A stretch of 64,000 bases of DNA, taken from contig LRSL01000086.1 in assembly GCA_001563335.1 (NCBI GenBank), positions 1 through 64,000 of the forward strand, given 5' to 3'. A model generated the notes under the pieces. It saw nothing but the letters and a program-made list of their open reading frames with translations, made no database searches and was not told the origin of the DNA. Shown here one piece after another: positions 42,839 through 52,047 of the stretch. Position 1 is the stretch's first letter. Every line of letters starts with the position of its first letter. Both the position numbers and the translations under genes were made by a program. Origin of the DNA: Candidatus Thorarchaeota archaeon SMTZ1-45. GTDB lineage: Archaea; Asgardarchaeota; Thorarchaeia; Thorarchaeales; Thorarchaeaceae.

Positions 42839-42940
42839 TTACTTTCTACACCATTTTTCGCACTTGAAAGCTAGTTCTTCTTCGCGATACAACAGATTAC
42901 ATTCTTTGCAAAGAAAAAGACCGTTCACTTTCTTTGTCAT
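42839..42940 (-). CDS. 33-residue zinc-binding microprotein
   Basis: Reads FLCKECNLLYREEELAFKCE then KWC: a C-x2-C...C-x3-C pattern with an amphipathic helix between, as in small archaeal proteins with a CKEC...C...WC layout. There is no obvious Shine-Dalgarno. It lies between the acyl-CoA synthetase start and the cupin gene. The Cys pattern and compact design make it more likely real than chance. Confidence 0.5.
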   Translation of the reverse strand: MTKKVNGLFLCKECNLLYREEELAFKCEKWCRK

Positions 42941-43042
42941 ACGAAAAAGAGTTTCATGATTTCTTTAGTTTGATGGTATGATTATTACTAAGATGGGAAA
43001 TCTCAAATCATTCTGGTAATTCAATCCTAAAATGTGATTGTC

Positions 43043-43378
43043 ATGTCAATTGGGTCATATCCAGATTGTATAACAAAACTGCCAAAAGCTAAGATACCTT
43101 TTCCAGGAGTTCAAGCATGGATTTCTCAGGGCAATGAGTCTCAAGTTGGGTTCTTTGAGATAGAACCAATCGGGGTCGTACCTCCGCATAGTCACAAGGC
43201 ACAATATGGCTTTGTTATTGAGGGAGAGATGCTACTGACAATTGGTGATGTTACCAAACTCTACAAAAAAGGTGATTCATACTATATACCTGAAGGGGTT
43301 GTACATTCAGCAGAGTTCAAAACATTTTGTAGAGTAATGGATTTCTTTGCTGAACCTAAAAGGTATGAAACTGAATAA
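43043..43378 (+). CDS. cupin-domain protein
   Basis: A 111-residue single-domain cupin. Motif 1 is PPHSHKAQYGFVIEGEM with metal-binding His residues, and motif 2 is YYIPEGVVHSAEF. Start ATG at 43043 is preferred; a GTG lies three codons earlier. Such small cupins bind metals or act as sensors or isomerases; the role is undetermined. Confidence 0.8.
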   Translation: MSIGSYPDCITKLPKAKIPFPGVQAWISQGNESQVGFFEIEPIGVVPPHSHKAQYGFVIEGEMLLTIGDVTKLYKKGDSYYIPEGVVHSAEFKTFCRVMDFFAEPKRYETE

Positions 43379-43535
43379 GCTGACTATTCTTTTTCATCAA
43401 ATGTTATTCAAAACCTTGGTTATGAAGAAACCTGTTTACCACTTCATTTTTTATCTGGTAGCGCAACGATGAGTTTATATGAATCCTGATTCATTATTAA
43501 ATTGAATCAATATTCAATATATGTTGGTGTTAATC

Positions 43536-44003
43536 ATGACAAAGATTTGCGTTACTTCATCAGGGACAACATTGGACTCTATGGTTGACCCTCGATTTGG
43601 TAGGTGTGCTTACTTCATCATTGCAGATCCTGAAACATATGACTTTGAAGCAGTGCCAAATGAAGCTGCAAGTTTTGCAGGTGGTGCAGGAATCAGGGCG
43701 GCTCAGATTGTTGTCGCCAAGAATGTTGAGGCGATCCTCACAGGTAGTGTTGGCCCTAATGCATTCCCGGCATTACAGGATGCAGGAGTTAGAATACTTG
43801 CTGGAGTATCAGGCACTGTAAGGTCCGCAATAGAGAGCTATAACAAAGATGTATTCCAGGAACTGACAACCCCGGGTCCTTCAAATGTTGGAAGAGGACA
43901 GGGGGGTCCTGGTCGTGGACTGGGAATGGGCTATGGATATGGATTGGGAATGGGTCGTGCTGGGGGTGGGCGAGGTCGCCATAGAGGAGGGAGGAATAGG
44001 TGA
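43536..44003 (+). CDS. NifX/NifB-associated family protein with Gly/Arg-rich tail
   Basis: Dinitrogenase iron-molybdenum-cofactor biosynthesis fold of about 110 residues: KICVTSSGTTLDSMVDPRFGRCAYF, then GAGIRAAQIVVAKNVEAILTG. Residues about 120-155 are a Gly/Arg/Met-rich tail (GRGQGGPGRGLGMGYGYG), seen in related proteins that precede MinD-type ATPases. ATG at 43536 is preferred over 43521. It overlaps the next gene (GTG inside TGA context), so they are coupled. Likely a metal-cluster carrier, not nitrogenase. Confidence 0.8.
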   Translation: MTKICVTSSGTTLDSMVDPRFGRCAYFIIADPETYDFEAVPNEAASFAGGAGIRAAQIVVAKNVEAILTGSVGPNAFPALQDAGVRILAGVSGTVRSAIESYNKDVFQELTTPGPSNVGRGQGGPGRGLGMGYGYGLGMGRAGGGRGRHRGGRNR

Positions 44004-44368
44004 CAACTAGAATACTTATCCCTACACATGACATGGAAGGTACTGAGATTGCGGACCACTTTGGAAGAGCACCCTATTTTGCAGTGATTGATCTAGATGT
44101 GAAAGGAAACACAATTGAAATAAGAGTACACCCAAACACAGGCGAACATTCAGGCGGAAGAGGACATGCTCATAGCAACGTCCAGAAGTATCAACCTCAA
44201 GCTGTAATTGTGTATGGAATGGGACCTCGTGGAATCGTGAGTTTTCAATCTCAGAATATCGCAGTTCTTAAGGCAAACAGCAGGTTCGTTCATGAGATTG
44301 TTCAAGCTTATCAGCGAAACGAGTTAGAAGAACTAACCGAGGGCTGTGCAGAAGCCCACCACAGATAA
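44000..44368 (+). CDS. NifX/NifB-associated family protein
   Basis: A second member of the family, 122 residues: RILIPTHDMEGTEIADHFGRAPYF, then the His-containing GGRGHAHSNVQKY and VIVYGMGPRGIVSFQ. It starts at GTG overlapping the previous stop by 4 nt. It probably carries or senses an iron-sulfur fragment together with the MinD-like ATPases next door. C-terminal CAEAHH could add a metal ligand. Confidence 0.8.
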   Translation: MTTRILIPTHDMEGTEIADHFGRAPYFAVIDLDVKGNTIEIRVHPNTGEHSGGRGHAHSNVQKYQPQAVIVYGMGPRGIVSFQSQNIAVLKANSRFVHEIVQAYQRNELEELTEGCAEAHHR

Positions 44369-45242
44369 ATTGGGACAAATGGATCATGGGCGTGATTCAT
44401 TGATTGTCACAATTGCATCAGGAAAGGGTGGTACTGGAAAGACCACGGTGGCAGTAAATCTTGCTCTTTCATTGAACCATACATACTTGTTTGACTGTGA
44501 TGTTGAGGAGCCTAATGTTCATACTCTACTTCATCCAAGAAATGTCACATCTGAAGAGGTGACTGTATTAACTCCTGAAGTAGATCATAATCTGTGTACA
44601 TTTTGTAGGAAATGTAGCGAATTCTGTCAGTTCAATGCGATTTTCGTTGGCAAGACCAATGTATTAGTATATGACAAGATATGTCATTCATGTGGAGGTT
44701 GTGCTCTCATCTGTCCTGAAAGTGCAATAAGAGAGCGAGCACGGACTGTAGGATCCATCAAATCAAGTAAAGTAGATGATGTGAGTCTTGTTTACGGAGA
44801 GTTGAATATCGGAGAACCTATGGCGGTTCCAGTAATCAAAGCTGTCAAAGCGCACATTGTGAATAATGCAATCAATATCCTTGATGCACCTCCAGGAACA
44901 TCATGTACCGTTATTGAAACAGTGCAAGAAAGCGACTATGTTGTGTTGGTGACTGAACCAACGCCATTTGGATTACACGACCTTATGATGACCATTGATG
45001 TAGTTAATAGAATTGGTGTGCCATACGGTGTTGTAATCAATAGATCTACCATAGGGAACGATAATACAGCTAAGTTTCTGAAAGAAAAGAGAATTCCAAT
45101 CCTCATGGAAATCCCTTTTGAGAAGCGTATAGCCAAACTCTATTCCAGAGGCATTCCATTCGTCAAGGAACTCACAGAATACCGTGAAAAGTTACAGGAG
45201 ATGATGAAGTCTATTCAGGAGATTGTGAATAATGACAAATGA
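44346..45242 (+). CDS. MinD/Mrp-like ATPase with ferredoxin insertion (1)
   Basis: Deviant Walker A ATPase (ASGKGGTGKTTVAVNLA) with two [4Fe-4S] motifs inserted near residues 79-130 (CTFCRKCSEFC, CHSCGGCALICP). The switch and dimer region is ILDAPPGTSC. These proteins assemble or transfer Fe-S clusters using ATP. The start lies within the end of the previous gene; ATG at 44379 is an alternative. It overlaps the next ATPase by 11 nt. Confidence 0.88.
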   Translation: MQKPTTDKLGQMDHGRDSLIVTIASGKGGTGKTTVAVNLALSLNHTYLFDCDVEEPNVHTLLHPRNVTSEEVTVLTPEVDHNLCTFCRKCSEFCQFNAIFVGKTNVLVYDKICHSCGGCALICPESAIRERARTVGSIKSSKVDDVSLVYGELNIGEPMAVPVIKAVKAHIVNNAINILDAPPGTSCTVIETVQESDYVVLVTEPTPFGLHDLMMTIDVVNRIGVPYGVVINRSTIGNDNTAKFLKEKRIPILMEIPFEKRIAKLYSRGIPFVKELTEYREKLQEMMKSIQEIVNNDK

Positions 45243-46104
45243 GGTGGCGGTTATCAGTGGGAAAGGTGGTACTGGAAAGACCACAATAGCTGCTGCATTT
45301 GCTGCAATAGCAAGCAACATAGTGATGGCTGATTGCGATGTTGATGCACCTGATTTACACATCCTCCTGCAACCAAATATGGAAAAGACTGAGGAATTCA
45401 TCAGCTCGAAAATCGCACTCATAGATGAAGGTTCATGCACATACTGTAACCTTTGCCAAACACATTGTCGTTTTGATGCAGTTGATCCACCAGATATTAA
45501 CTCAATATCATGTGAAGGGTGTGGAGTGTGTGAGTATATATGTCCGGAGAGAGCCATCATGATGCGTGACAAGGTTTCTGGTCATATTCATGAATCATCG
45601 ACCCACTTTGGACCCATGGTTCATGCGAAATTATTGCCAGGGGAGGGCAATTCAGGCAAGCTTGTAACTGAGGTGCGTAAACGTAGTGTAAAGTTTGCAG
45701 AAAGGCTTGGAAATGAGATGGTGTTGATTGATGGATCTCCTGGAATTGGGTGTCCGGTCATTGCTACAGTATCAGGACTGCAATTGGGAATTGTCGTCAC
45801 TGAGCCAACATTATCAGGCATACATGATTTGAAGAGAGTATTAGACCTGATGAAACAATTATGGGTCAGACCAGCTATTATCATCAACAAGTACGATATC
45901 AATCTTGATAATTCTAGAGTTATTGAGAGATTCTGTCTAGATAATAGTATTGAGATTCTTGGAAAATTACCCTTCGATACGATAATGACTGAATCCATGA
46001 TTGAAGGAATGACTCTTCCAGAATACTCTCCTAAACACAATCTCGTGAAATCCTTGCAAAGAATGTGGAAAAGGATTGAAAATATGATGAGAATGAATCC
46101 CTAG
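45232..46104 (+). CDS. MinD/Mrp-like ATPase with ferredoxin insertion (2)
   Basis: Paralogue of the preceding ATPase: VISGKGGTGKTTIAAAFA, inserted clusters CTYCNLCQTHC and CEGCGVCEYICP, then LIDGSPGIGCPVIA. The arrangement of two such ATPases after two NifX-like proteins is a known archaeal/bacterial gene set. The pair likely works as a heterodimer in Fe-S maturation. It is convergent with the UPF0251 regulator. Confidence 0.88.
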   Translation: MTNEVAVISGKGGTGKTTIAAAFAAIASNIVMADCDVDAPDLHILLQPNMEKTEEFISSKIALIDEGSCTYCNLCQTHCRFDAVDPPDINSISCEGCGVCEYICPERAIMMRDKVSGHIHESSTHFGPMVHAKLLPGEGNSGKLVTEVRKRSVKFAERLGNEMVLIDGSPGIGCPVIATVSGLQLGIVVTEPTLSGIHDLKRVLDLMKQLWVRPAIIINKYDINLDNSRVIERFCLDNSIEILGKLPFDTIMTESMIEGMTLPEYSPKHNLVKSLQRMWKRIENMMRMNP

Positions 46105-46114
46105 TGTAGATGTT

Positions 46115-46531
46115 CTAAGGAGAGTCGTATCGTTTCCATCGCAACCTAGGAGAACCACAATTTGGACATGCATTTTGTTTGTCCTTCTCCATATCTAATC
46201 GATGGCCACAGTCGATACACTGAAGTCCCCCAGAACCATCTCCCAACACATAACGACCACCCTCAATTCGTAATACTTGGCCCTCCACTATTCCCTGAGC
46301 AATCTTGTTGCGAGCTGATGCCAGTATTCTGTTAAATGTTGGTTGACTGATTTTCATTATTGTGCATGCTTCTCGTTGATTCATCCCTTCGTAATCAGCA
46401 AGACGGACAGCTTCAAACTCGTCAACAGTAAGAAGTATTTCGTCAAGATCTTTAGCTGGTATTCCAGCTGGCTTGTAGACGGAAACTGTTGGTTCTCTAT
46501 GGACAAATCGATGTCTTTTCCGACGAGGCAT
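46115..46531 (-). CDS. UPF0251 (DUF134) HTH protein
   Basis: A 138-residue predicted DNA-binding protein. It has the family opening MPRRKRHR, VDEFEAVRLADYEGMNQREAC, an HTH with ISQPTFNRILASARNK, and a C-terminal zinc ribbon (CIDCGHR...CPNCGSPR), giving 4 Cys. This family usually neighbours NifX and MinD-like genes, exactly as here, and probably controls or supports them. Confidence 0.88.
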   Translation of the reverse strand: MPRRKRHRFVHREPTVSVYKPAGIPAKDLDEILLTVDEFEAVRLADYEGMNQREACTIMKISQPTFNRILASARNKIAQGIVEGQVLRIEGGRYVLGDGSGGLQCIDCGHRLDMEKDKQNACPNCGSPRLRWKRYDSP

Positions 46532-46582
46532 GGTGCATTTATCGATTCAAGGCACCAAAAGGATTCCGGTCAATTCGCAAAT

Positions 46583-47329
46583 CTATATAGCCATGCCTCC
46601 ATCCACCGATAGACAAGTGCCAGTACAGAACTCAGCAGTGGCTAAATACAGGATTCTCTCTGCAATCTCTTCAGGTCGACCAAAACGTCTGAGCGGTTGG
46701 CGCTCAATGAACTCTCTTCTCGCAGCCTCTGAATCAGGGAATTTTGATAGTCGATCTTTTAGAGAAGGAGTATCAGTTGTGCCTGGACAGATGCAATTGA
46801 CGCGTATCCTATCATCCATGTAGTCAATAGCTATTGCACGGGTGAGAGAAATTAGTGCACCCTTTGATGCTGTGTAGGCGGCTCTATCTTTTGCTCCCAT
46901 CAAAGCGACTGCAGATGCCACATTGATAATAGTACCTTCTGTCTTTCTCAAATGAGGGATTGCAAATTTTGATAGAAGATAAACACCTCGAACATTAACT
47001 GCCATTGTACGATCCCAGTCCTCTGGACTTGTATTGTCCACCTTACCTGGAACCACAACTCCTGCATTATTCACCAAGATGTCTAGTTGACCATATCTTT
47101 CAATGGTCTCAGACATAATCTACCGATCCATTTCGAGTTCAGACACATCGCCCTCGATGAATATGGACTCACTACCAAGTGACTGAATCTTCCTAGTAAC
47201 ATTCAATCCAGAATCAGATATGTCTGCAACTACAACATTTGCACCATTTTGTGCAAACAAAATAGATGTTGCTTCATCTATACCTGCACCAGCTACTGTT
47301 ATTATGGTGGTCTTGCCGCTTAACTTCAT
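46583..47329 (-). pseudogene. short-chain dehydrogenase with in-frame amber stop and degraded cofactor loop
   Basis: Two ORFs in one frame, 47329-47120 and 47116-46583, together encode an SDR. The break is a single TAG (47120-47122) after SELEMDR, with IMSETIERYGQLDILVNNAG following at once. The downstream part keeps NNAG, the active-site Ser and YTASKGA. The upstream cofactor motif reads TVAGAGID instead of TG-xxx-GIG, so two glycines are lost (V, D). One nonsense change plus motif damage points to a decaying gene; readthrough of TAG is a less likely alternative. Confidence 0.75.
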
Positions 47330-47387
47330 CTATTACACCGCTCCACTAGACAACTCCTCGATTATGAAACTTCACCTATTATAGCGA

Positions 47388-49025
47388 TTGATTTGCTTTG
47401 CACTAAGCGAATCTTCATTAGAGAATTACATTGATTCCGACAACCAATGTCTAAGAAGGGAGATAATCAAGAAATTGACACAAGAGCCCAAACCTCCATT
47501 GACATCTGAAGAAACAGATAGGGCTCTTGCTAAAATGGTGAAGCAAGGAATCGCTGCTCAAGTCAAGACTACCTTTACTGAGAGTGTTTTCCTTGTTGGT
47601 TTTGCCCTTCTCTTGCAAGCTCCAAATATAGTGATTGGCATTTTAGCTGCAATTCCTTCTGTCACTCAGCTACTACAAATTCCATCAATATTTCTCTTGG
47701 AGAAATATAGAAACAGGCGACAATTGAATACCTACACGCAATTAGGTAATCGATTTGGAATCCTTCTCATGGCCTTGATACCATTCATAGCTATTGGTGA
47801 GATTGGTTTACTACTCCTTATTGGAGCAATGTTCATCCAAAGCGTGTTTACAGCCATTGGCTCACCCAGTTGGAACTCTTGGATGCGGGATTTAGTACCT
47901 CCTGATCGTCTTGGCAGATTCTTTTCAACAAGAATGGCACTAACGGGACTTGTAGCAATAGTTGCTTCTCTCTCTGGAGGTTTCTTCATCAGCAACTGGT
48001 TGGCATATATTGACCCAAGCGACATGGTTGGTCAGCTCTCTACATACTCAGTACTTTTCTTCATTGCATTTCTTTTTGGAATGATGGCAATATATTATAC
48101 AAGAACCACTCCTGAGCCTCCGATGCATTCCCGACATGAGGAACTCAGTTTTGCGCAATTACTAGCAGAGCCATTCCAAAATGAGAATTACAGAAATCTG
48201 ATGATTTTCTCTGCAGTGTGGAGTCTAAGTACCTCTTTCGCGAGCCCATTCTTCACAGTCTATCTACTTGATGTGAATATACTTGGATTAGAGGTAGTAT
48301 TTGTTGCAGGTCTCGTAGCTCTTACACAACTAACAAGCGTAATCTTTCTGAGATTATGGGGACGTCTTGCGGATCGATTCAGTAACAAGTCAATCTTACA
48401 AGTAACATTACCTTTCTTCATCATTGGTACATTTCTTTGGACCTTCAGTTCAATTGCGAGGAATTATGGAGTACTGATTCCATTAATCATTCTAATACAC
48501 ATTTTCAACGGGTTTTCAGCCGCCGGAGTTAATTTGAGCAGTAATAACATTGGTTTGAAATTAGCACCTCGTGGTGAGTCAGCAACTTATCTTGCAGCAA
48601 GAGGATCAATAATCGCAGTGACTGGAGCTATTGCTCCTGTTATTGCAGGATTACTGGCTGACCTTTTTGCACATCACACAATAGAGTTCTCTCTTTCATG
48701 GCTTATTGATGGCGAGTTATTTACTCTCATTCCAGCCTATCGTTTGTCTGGTATTGACTTTCTATTCGTCATCTCTTCAATCATTGGGATATATGCAATA
48801 CATCGGATTGCTCTCGTGAAGGAGGAAGGAGAGGTTGAGGAAAAGGTTGTCATTGATGCGTTGATTGCAGAAACTAGGAGAAATGTTAGGACTGTTTCAA
48901 CAGTCGATGGCCTGCGACACACATTCGAGGCCCCACTGAAGGTCACGAGAAGAGGTAGAAGAAAAAAGAAACCAGCTGATATAGAACCAATTCCTGATGA
49001 CGATAGCCATGATGAGGGTCAATAG
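47388..49025 (+). CDS. MFS transporter
   Basis: A 545-residue permease with about 12 membrane segments and a charged C-terminal tail (RRGRRKKKP, then acidic). The first 60 residues are soluble. The loop motifs PSWNSWMRDLVPPDRLGRFF and LRLWGRLADRFSNKS mark the two halves. TTG at 47388 is the only upstream start; an internal ATG near codon 50 (MVKQGIAAQ) is possible. Substrate unknown. Confidence 0.75.
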   Translation: MICFALSESSLENYIDSDNQCLRREIIKKLTQEPKPPLTSEETDRALAKMVKQGIAAQVKTTFTESVFLVGFALLLQAPNIVIGILAAIPSVTQLLQIPSIFLLEKYRNRRQLNTYTQLGNRFGILLMALIPFIAIGEIGLLLLIGAMFIQSVFTAIGSPSWNSWMRDLVPPDRLGRFFSTRMALTGLVAIVASLSGGFFISNWLAYIDPSDMVGQLSTYSVLFFIAFLFGMMAIYYTRTTPEPPMHSRHEELSFAQLLAEPFQNENYRNLMIFSAVWSLSTSFASPFFTVYLLDVNILGLEVVFVAGLVALTQLTSVIFLRLWGRLADRFSNKSILQVTLPFFIIGTFLWTFSSIARNYGVLIPLIILIHIFNGFSAAGVNLSSNNIGLKLAPRGESATYLAARGSIIAVTGAIAPVIAGLLADLFAHHTIEFSLSWLIDGELFTLIPAYRLSGIDFLFVISSIIGIYAIHRIALVKEEGEVEEKVVIDALIAETRRNVRTVSTVDGLRHTFEAPLKVTRRGRRKKKPADIEPIPDDDSHDEGQ

Positions 49026-49141
49026 CCATTCTCCAAATCGTTCATTCGGTAAATACGTTTATATTCTTCCAAATGTAAATAGTATACAATTGTATTCTCT
49101 TTGTATACAATCTGTAATTAGTACATAGAGGATGTAGAAAA

Positions 49142-49261
49142 ATGGCTGTAGCGAAACAACCTAAGCAGGAATCAACCGTGATTGCTTCAAGCAATAGGGT
49201 GTCAGAATACAAGAAAGTTGTTGAGGACATGCGGATTATAGCAAAACACTATGGAAGATAA
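49142..49261 (+). CDS. 39-residue basic micro-ORF
   Basis: ATG with GAGGATG about 9 nt upstream. The product has a basic start (MAVAKQPKQE) and an amphipathic C-terminal helix (SEYKKVVEDMRIIAKHYGR). It ends just before the convergent Fe-S oxidoreductase gene. No family; composition and the ribosome binding site support a real small gene. Confidence 0.45.
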   Translation: MAVAKQPKQESTVIASSNRVSEYKKVVEDMRIIAKHYGR

Positions 49262-49279
49262 TTGTAGTTAAACTCCAGT

Positions 49280-50413
49280 CTACAAGACAAGTTTAGCCAA
49301 GATTGATTCGACCGACTCAATCTTAATTTTAGAGTCTATGCTTGCGGCGCCATCACGTAGATTTCTAAGGCAAAAAGGACAAGCTGTAGCAAGAATTGAT
49401 GCTTCGGTTGCTTTGGCTTCTTGAACCCGATTTGCAGCAATTGCTATTGAGTCCTCAACCTTTCCAGCACGGAAACCACCTCCAGCTCCACAGCATTTAG
49501 CAAACTTTCGATTCCACTCCATTTCGACAAGTCTAACTCCAGGTATAGATGAGAGCACCTGTCGAGGTGCGTCATAAAGCCCTGAGTGTCTACCGAGATG
49601 ACAAGGATCATGGTACGTTATAGTAGCATTGAGAGGACTAATCTTGAGCCTCTTCTGTTTGATTAGTTCTTGTAATAACTCAATAGTATGTGTAGTCTTG
49701 AACCTTGATTCATCATTCATTAAAAGCTTGAAGTCGTTAGAGAACATTCTATAGCAACCAGCACATGAAACCAGAATTTTGTCTGACTGCATACTCTCAA
49801 AGAGTGTGGTAATCCTCTTCGCTTGTTCAAAAGCTTGAAATTCATCGCCCACACGATATGCAGGAGAGCCACAGCATATCTGTTCATTTGGGATTCTGAA
49901 ACTTACTCCTGCAGCTCTTAGGATTTTGAGTAAGGAGTCTATTTCTTCACTTTCTCTGTATATCTGGGTACATCCAAGAAACAAAGTATAATCTGCTGAA
50001 CTTAGCTTAGATTCAGATAGAGATTGTAAGACCGTATCGCCCTCAGCTGAATTAGCTGAATAGGGATTGCCACTTTCACGGGTGCTCGTGCTGATTTTTC
50101 TGTAACCTTCAGGAGGAGCGACTCCCTGCTTACAGAGAACTGCTTTCATCTCATGGATGGCTTCACTCTGATTATACCCACAAGCCACATCACAGAGACC
50201 GCAACTTGTGCACGCAAAAACTCGTTCAGCTATGGTTTCATCTAGTTGGAGTCTTCCCCTGAGTAAATGGTAAAGAATAGTCATCTTTCCCTTTGCTGCA
50301 TAACTGTCTAATTGCATTTGGCTGTAGGCAGGGCAGTTTTCACGACAGAATCCACAACGTACATGCATACAAGCACGCGCCCAGTCCTCATATTTTTCGA
50401 GCCGGTCTATCAT
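49280..50413 (-). CDS. Fe-S oxidoreductase, GlcF/HdrD-like (CCG domains)
   Basis: A 377-residue iron-sulfur subunit. The N-terminus has two [4Fe-4S] motifs (CGFCRENCP and CTSCGLCDVAC). The C-terminal half has two CCG-type cysteine-rich domains (CCGSPAYRVG and CCGAGGGFRAG, with CHLGRHSG). Together with the FAD subunit at 50413 it forms a glycolate/D-lactate-type dehydrogenase that passes electrons to the membrane or a soluble acceptor. The two genes share one base (TAATG). Confidence 0.88.
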   Translation of the reverse strand: MIDRLEKYEDWARACMHVRCGFCRENCPAYSQMQLDSYAAKGKMTILYHLLRGRLQLDETIAERVFACTSCGLCDVACGYNQSEAIHEMKAVLCKQGVAPPEGYRKISTSTRESGNPYSANSAEGDTVLQSLSESKLSSADYTLFLGCTQIYRESEEIDSLLKILRAAGVSFRIPNEQICCGSPAYRVGDEFQAFEQAKRITTLFESMQSDKILVSCAGCYRMFSNDFKLLMNDESRFKTTHTIELLQELIKQKRLKISPLNATITYHDPCHLGRHSGLYDAPRQVLSSIPGVRLVEMEWNRKFAKCCGAGGGFRAGKVEDSIAIAANRVQEAKATEASILATACPFCLRNLRDGAASIDSKIKIESVESILAKLVL

Positions 50414-51852
50414 TAACTAAACCCCCTGTTTCCCCGATTCAAAATGTTCTTTGGATCTAATAATGATTTCAGGTCCTTGAGAAGGTTCCAAGCAGAACCC
50501 AATTGGTCTTGAACCCAAGGTGAAGAACGTAATCCTAGTCCATTGGCATTTGAAAGACTGCCACCCATCTCTAGAGCTCGGCGATACATTCGCTCTTTAA
50601 ACTGGAACCACTTGTCAATCTCACTCTTTCTTCGAGTATCAACTGGTACGCTGAAATAAATGCAGAATGGAATAGGTCCTCTAGGACCACCAACAACAAA
50701 CGCTCCAAAATCAATATCGACCCACCCAAACTCTCTTTTCAATTCATCACAAAAGTCGCTGAATTCTTGGAACTTACTGAGTGGTACACAGGCATCAACC
50801 AAATCAGGCTCATATTCAGTATGTGATAGGGCAAAATTACTCTGATCAAAGGTGTCTTTTCCAATGTTGATAGAGTTCCACCATGACTGGGTAAGGTCTG
50901 AGGGTAGTCTATTTCCACCCTGTTTCTCAGAACATTTTGTTATGACCTTGAGTGTTGTATCCACCATTTCAGCACTACCAGACGCTCCAAATAGAACAGC
51001 CATTGAAATTTTATCAGGAATTGGTGTTTTTGCTCGCTCCATATATTGAACAAGAGACCTTCGATCAAACATAAAGACTGTTTCAGGCCAACATCCAGAT
51101 GCATGAGCACTTTTGCAAGCCTCAATGGCTGTGGTTATATTAGAAAACCCGAAGCTTACCCGGTCCCGCATGGGAGGTTTGGGATATACTTTGAGTGTGG
51201 CTTCAGTGATGATACCAAAAGTACCTTCTGCACCAAGAAAGAGATTCAGGAGATTATGGGTTGGTAATGAGAGATAACTCTTACCTCCAATCCTGATTCT
51301 TTGGCCATCACTCATAATCACTTCCAATGCAAGAACCTGGTCGTACACATAACCGTACTTCGCGCCATAGATGCTGATACCCATACAGCTCAATGCTCCA
51401 CCAATTGTTGAAGAGAGGCTACTCTCAGGATGGTGGGCAAAAAACACCCCTTTGTCTAGAGCTGCATTGTAAATTGCTTCAATGGTTGTACCTGCTTGAG
51501 CTGTGATGGTCAGGTTGTCAGTATCAACCTCTAGAACTCTATTTAGTCGCTTCATATCAAGTACAATTCCATGCGCGACAGCCAGTGGATTACCAGACAT
51601 ACTAGTTCCCCCACCCCAAGTATAGATTGGCACATTCATTTGATTGGCGATTTTTACTACCTCAACAACTTCATCTGAAGTTCCTGGTTTGACAATGATG
51701 TCAGGTGTGTAATCGTCCGCAATTCCTTCAATTGAATAATCTTTGGAATAGACCAATCTATCACATAACTCGCTACTTACATGTCTGTCGCCAGCTATCT
51801 CTATTAGCATCTTCTCAACAAGTGACAAATCTGTCATGAGTATCAATTCCAT
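50413..51852 (-). CDS. FAD-linked oxidase subunit, GlcD-like
   Basis: A 479-residue oxidase of the PCMH-type FAD family. The FAD-binding stretch is VPIYTWGGGTSMSGNPLA, then FFAHHPESSLSSTIGGALSC, and the C-terminal FAD-oxidase domain ends with LDPKNILNRGN. It oxidises a 2-hydroxy acid, such as D-lactate or glycolate. It lies immediately upstream of the GlcF-like subunit. An in-frame ATG at 51837 is an alternative start. Confidence 0.88.
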   Translation of the reverse strand: MELILMTDLSLVEKMLIEIAGDRHVSSELCDRLVYSKDYSIEGIADDYTPDIIVKPGTSDEVVEVVKIANQMNVPIYTWGGGTSMSGNPLAVAHGIVLDMKRLNRVLEVDTDNLTITAQAGTTIEAIYNAALDKGVFFAHHPESSLSSTIGGALSCMGISIYGAKYGYVYDQVLALEVIMSDGQRIRIGGKSYLSLPTHNLLNLFLGAEGTFGIITEATLKVYPKPPMRDRVSFGFSNITTAIEACKSAHASGCWPETVFMFDRRSLVQYMERAKTPIPDKISMAVLFGASGSAEMVDTTLKVITKCSEKQGGNRLPSDLTQSWWNSINIGKDTFDQSNFALSHTEYEPDLVDACVPLSKFQEFSDFCDELKREFGWVDIDFGAFVVGGPRGPIPFCIYFSVPVDTRRKSEIDKWFQFKERMYRRALEMGGSLSNANGLGLRSSPWVQDQLGSAWNLLKDLKSLLDPKNILNRGNRGFS

Positions 51853-52047
51853 CGGTGGATGTCATTTCAGGAAGAGAGGGTGAATAATATCTCTACTGTA
51901 GGGACCATTATGTATGACTTATTGTATTTCAGCGTATAAATGACTGTGAAAACACATTTTATAGGACGAGTACATAGCTGAAATATCACTATAAGTGGTG
52001 TAACAATTGGTTTGTAGTGACCCCACCTCGGAATTGGAGAGGATAGT

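Noticed and set aside
47120-47122. Possible pyrrolysine readthrough at the TAG in the SDR gene
   Set aside because: The cofactor loop is also damaged, and no pyrrolysine biosynthesis gene or PYLIS-like element is visible in the window; decay is simpler.
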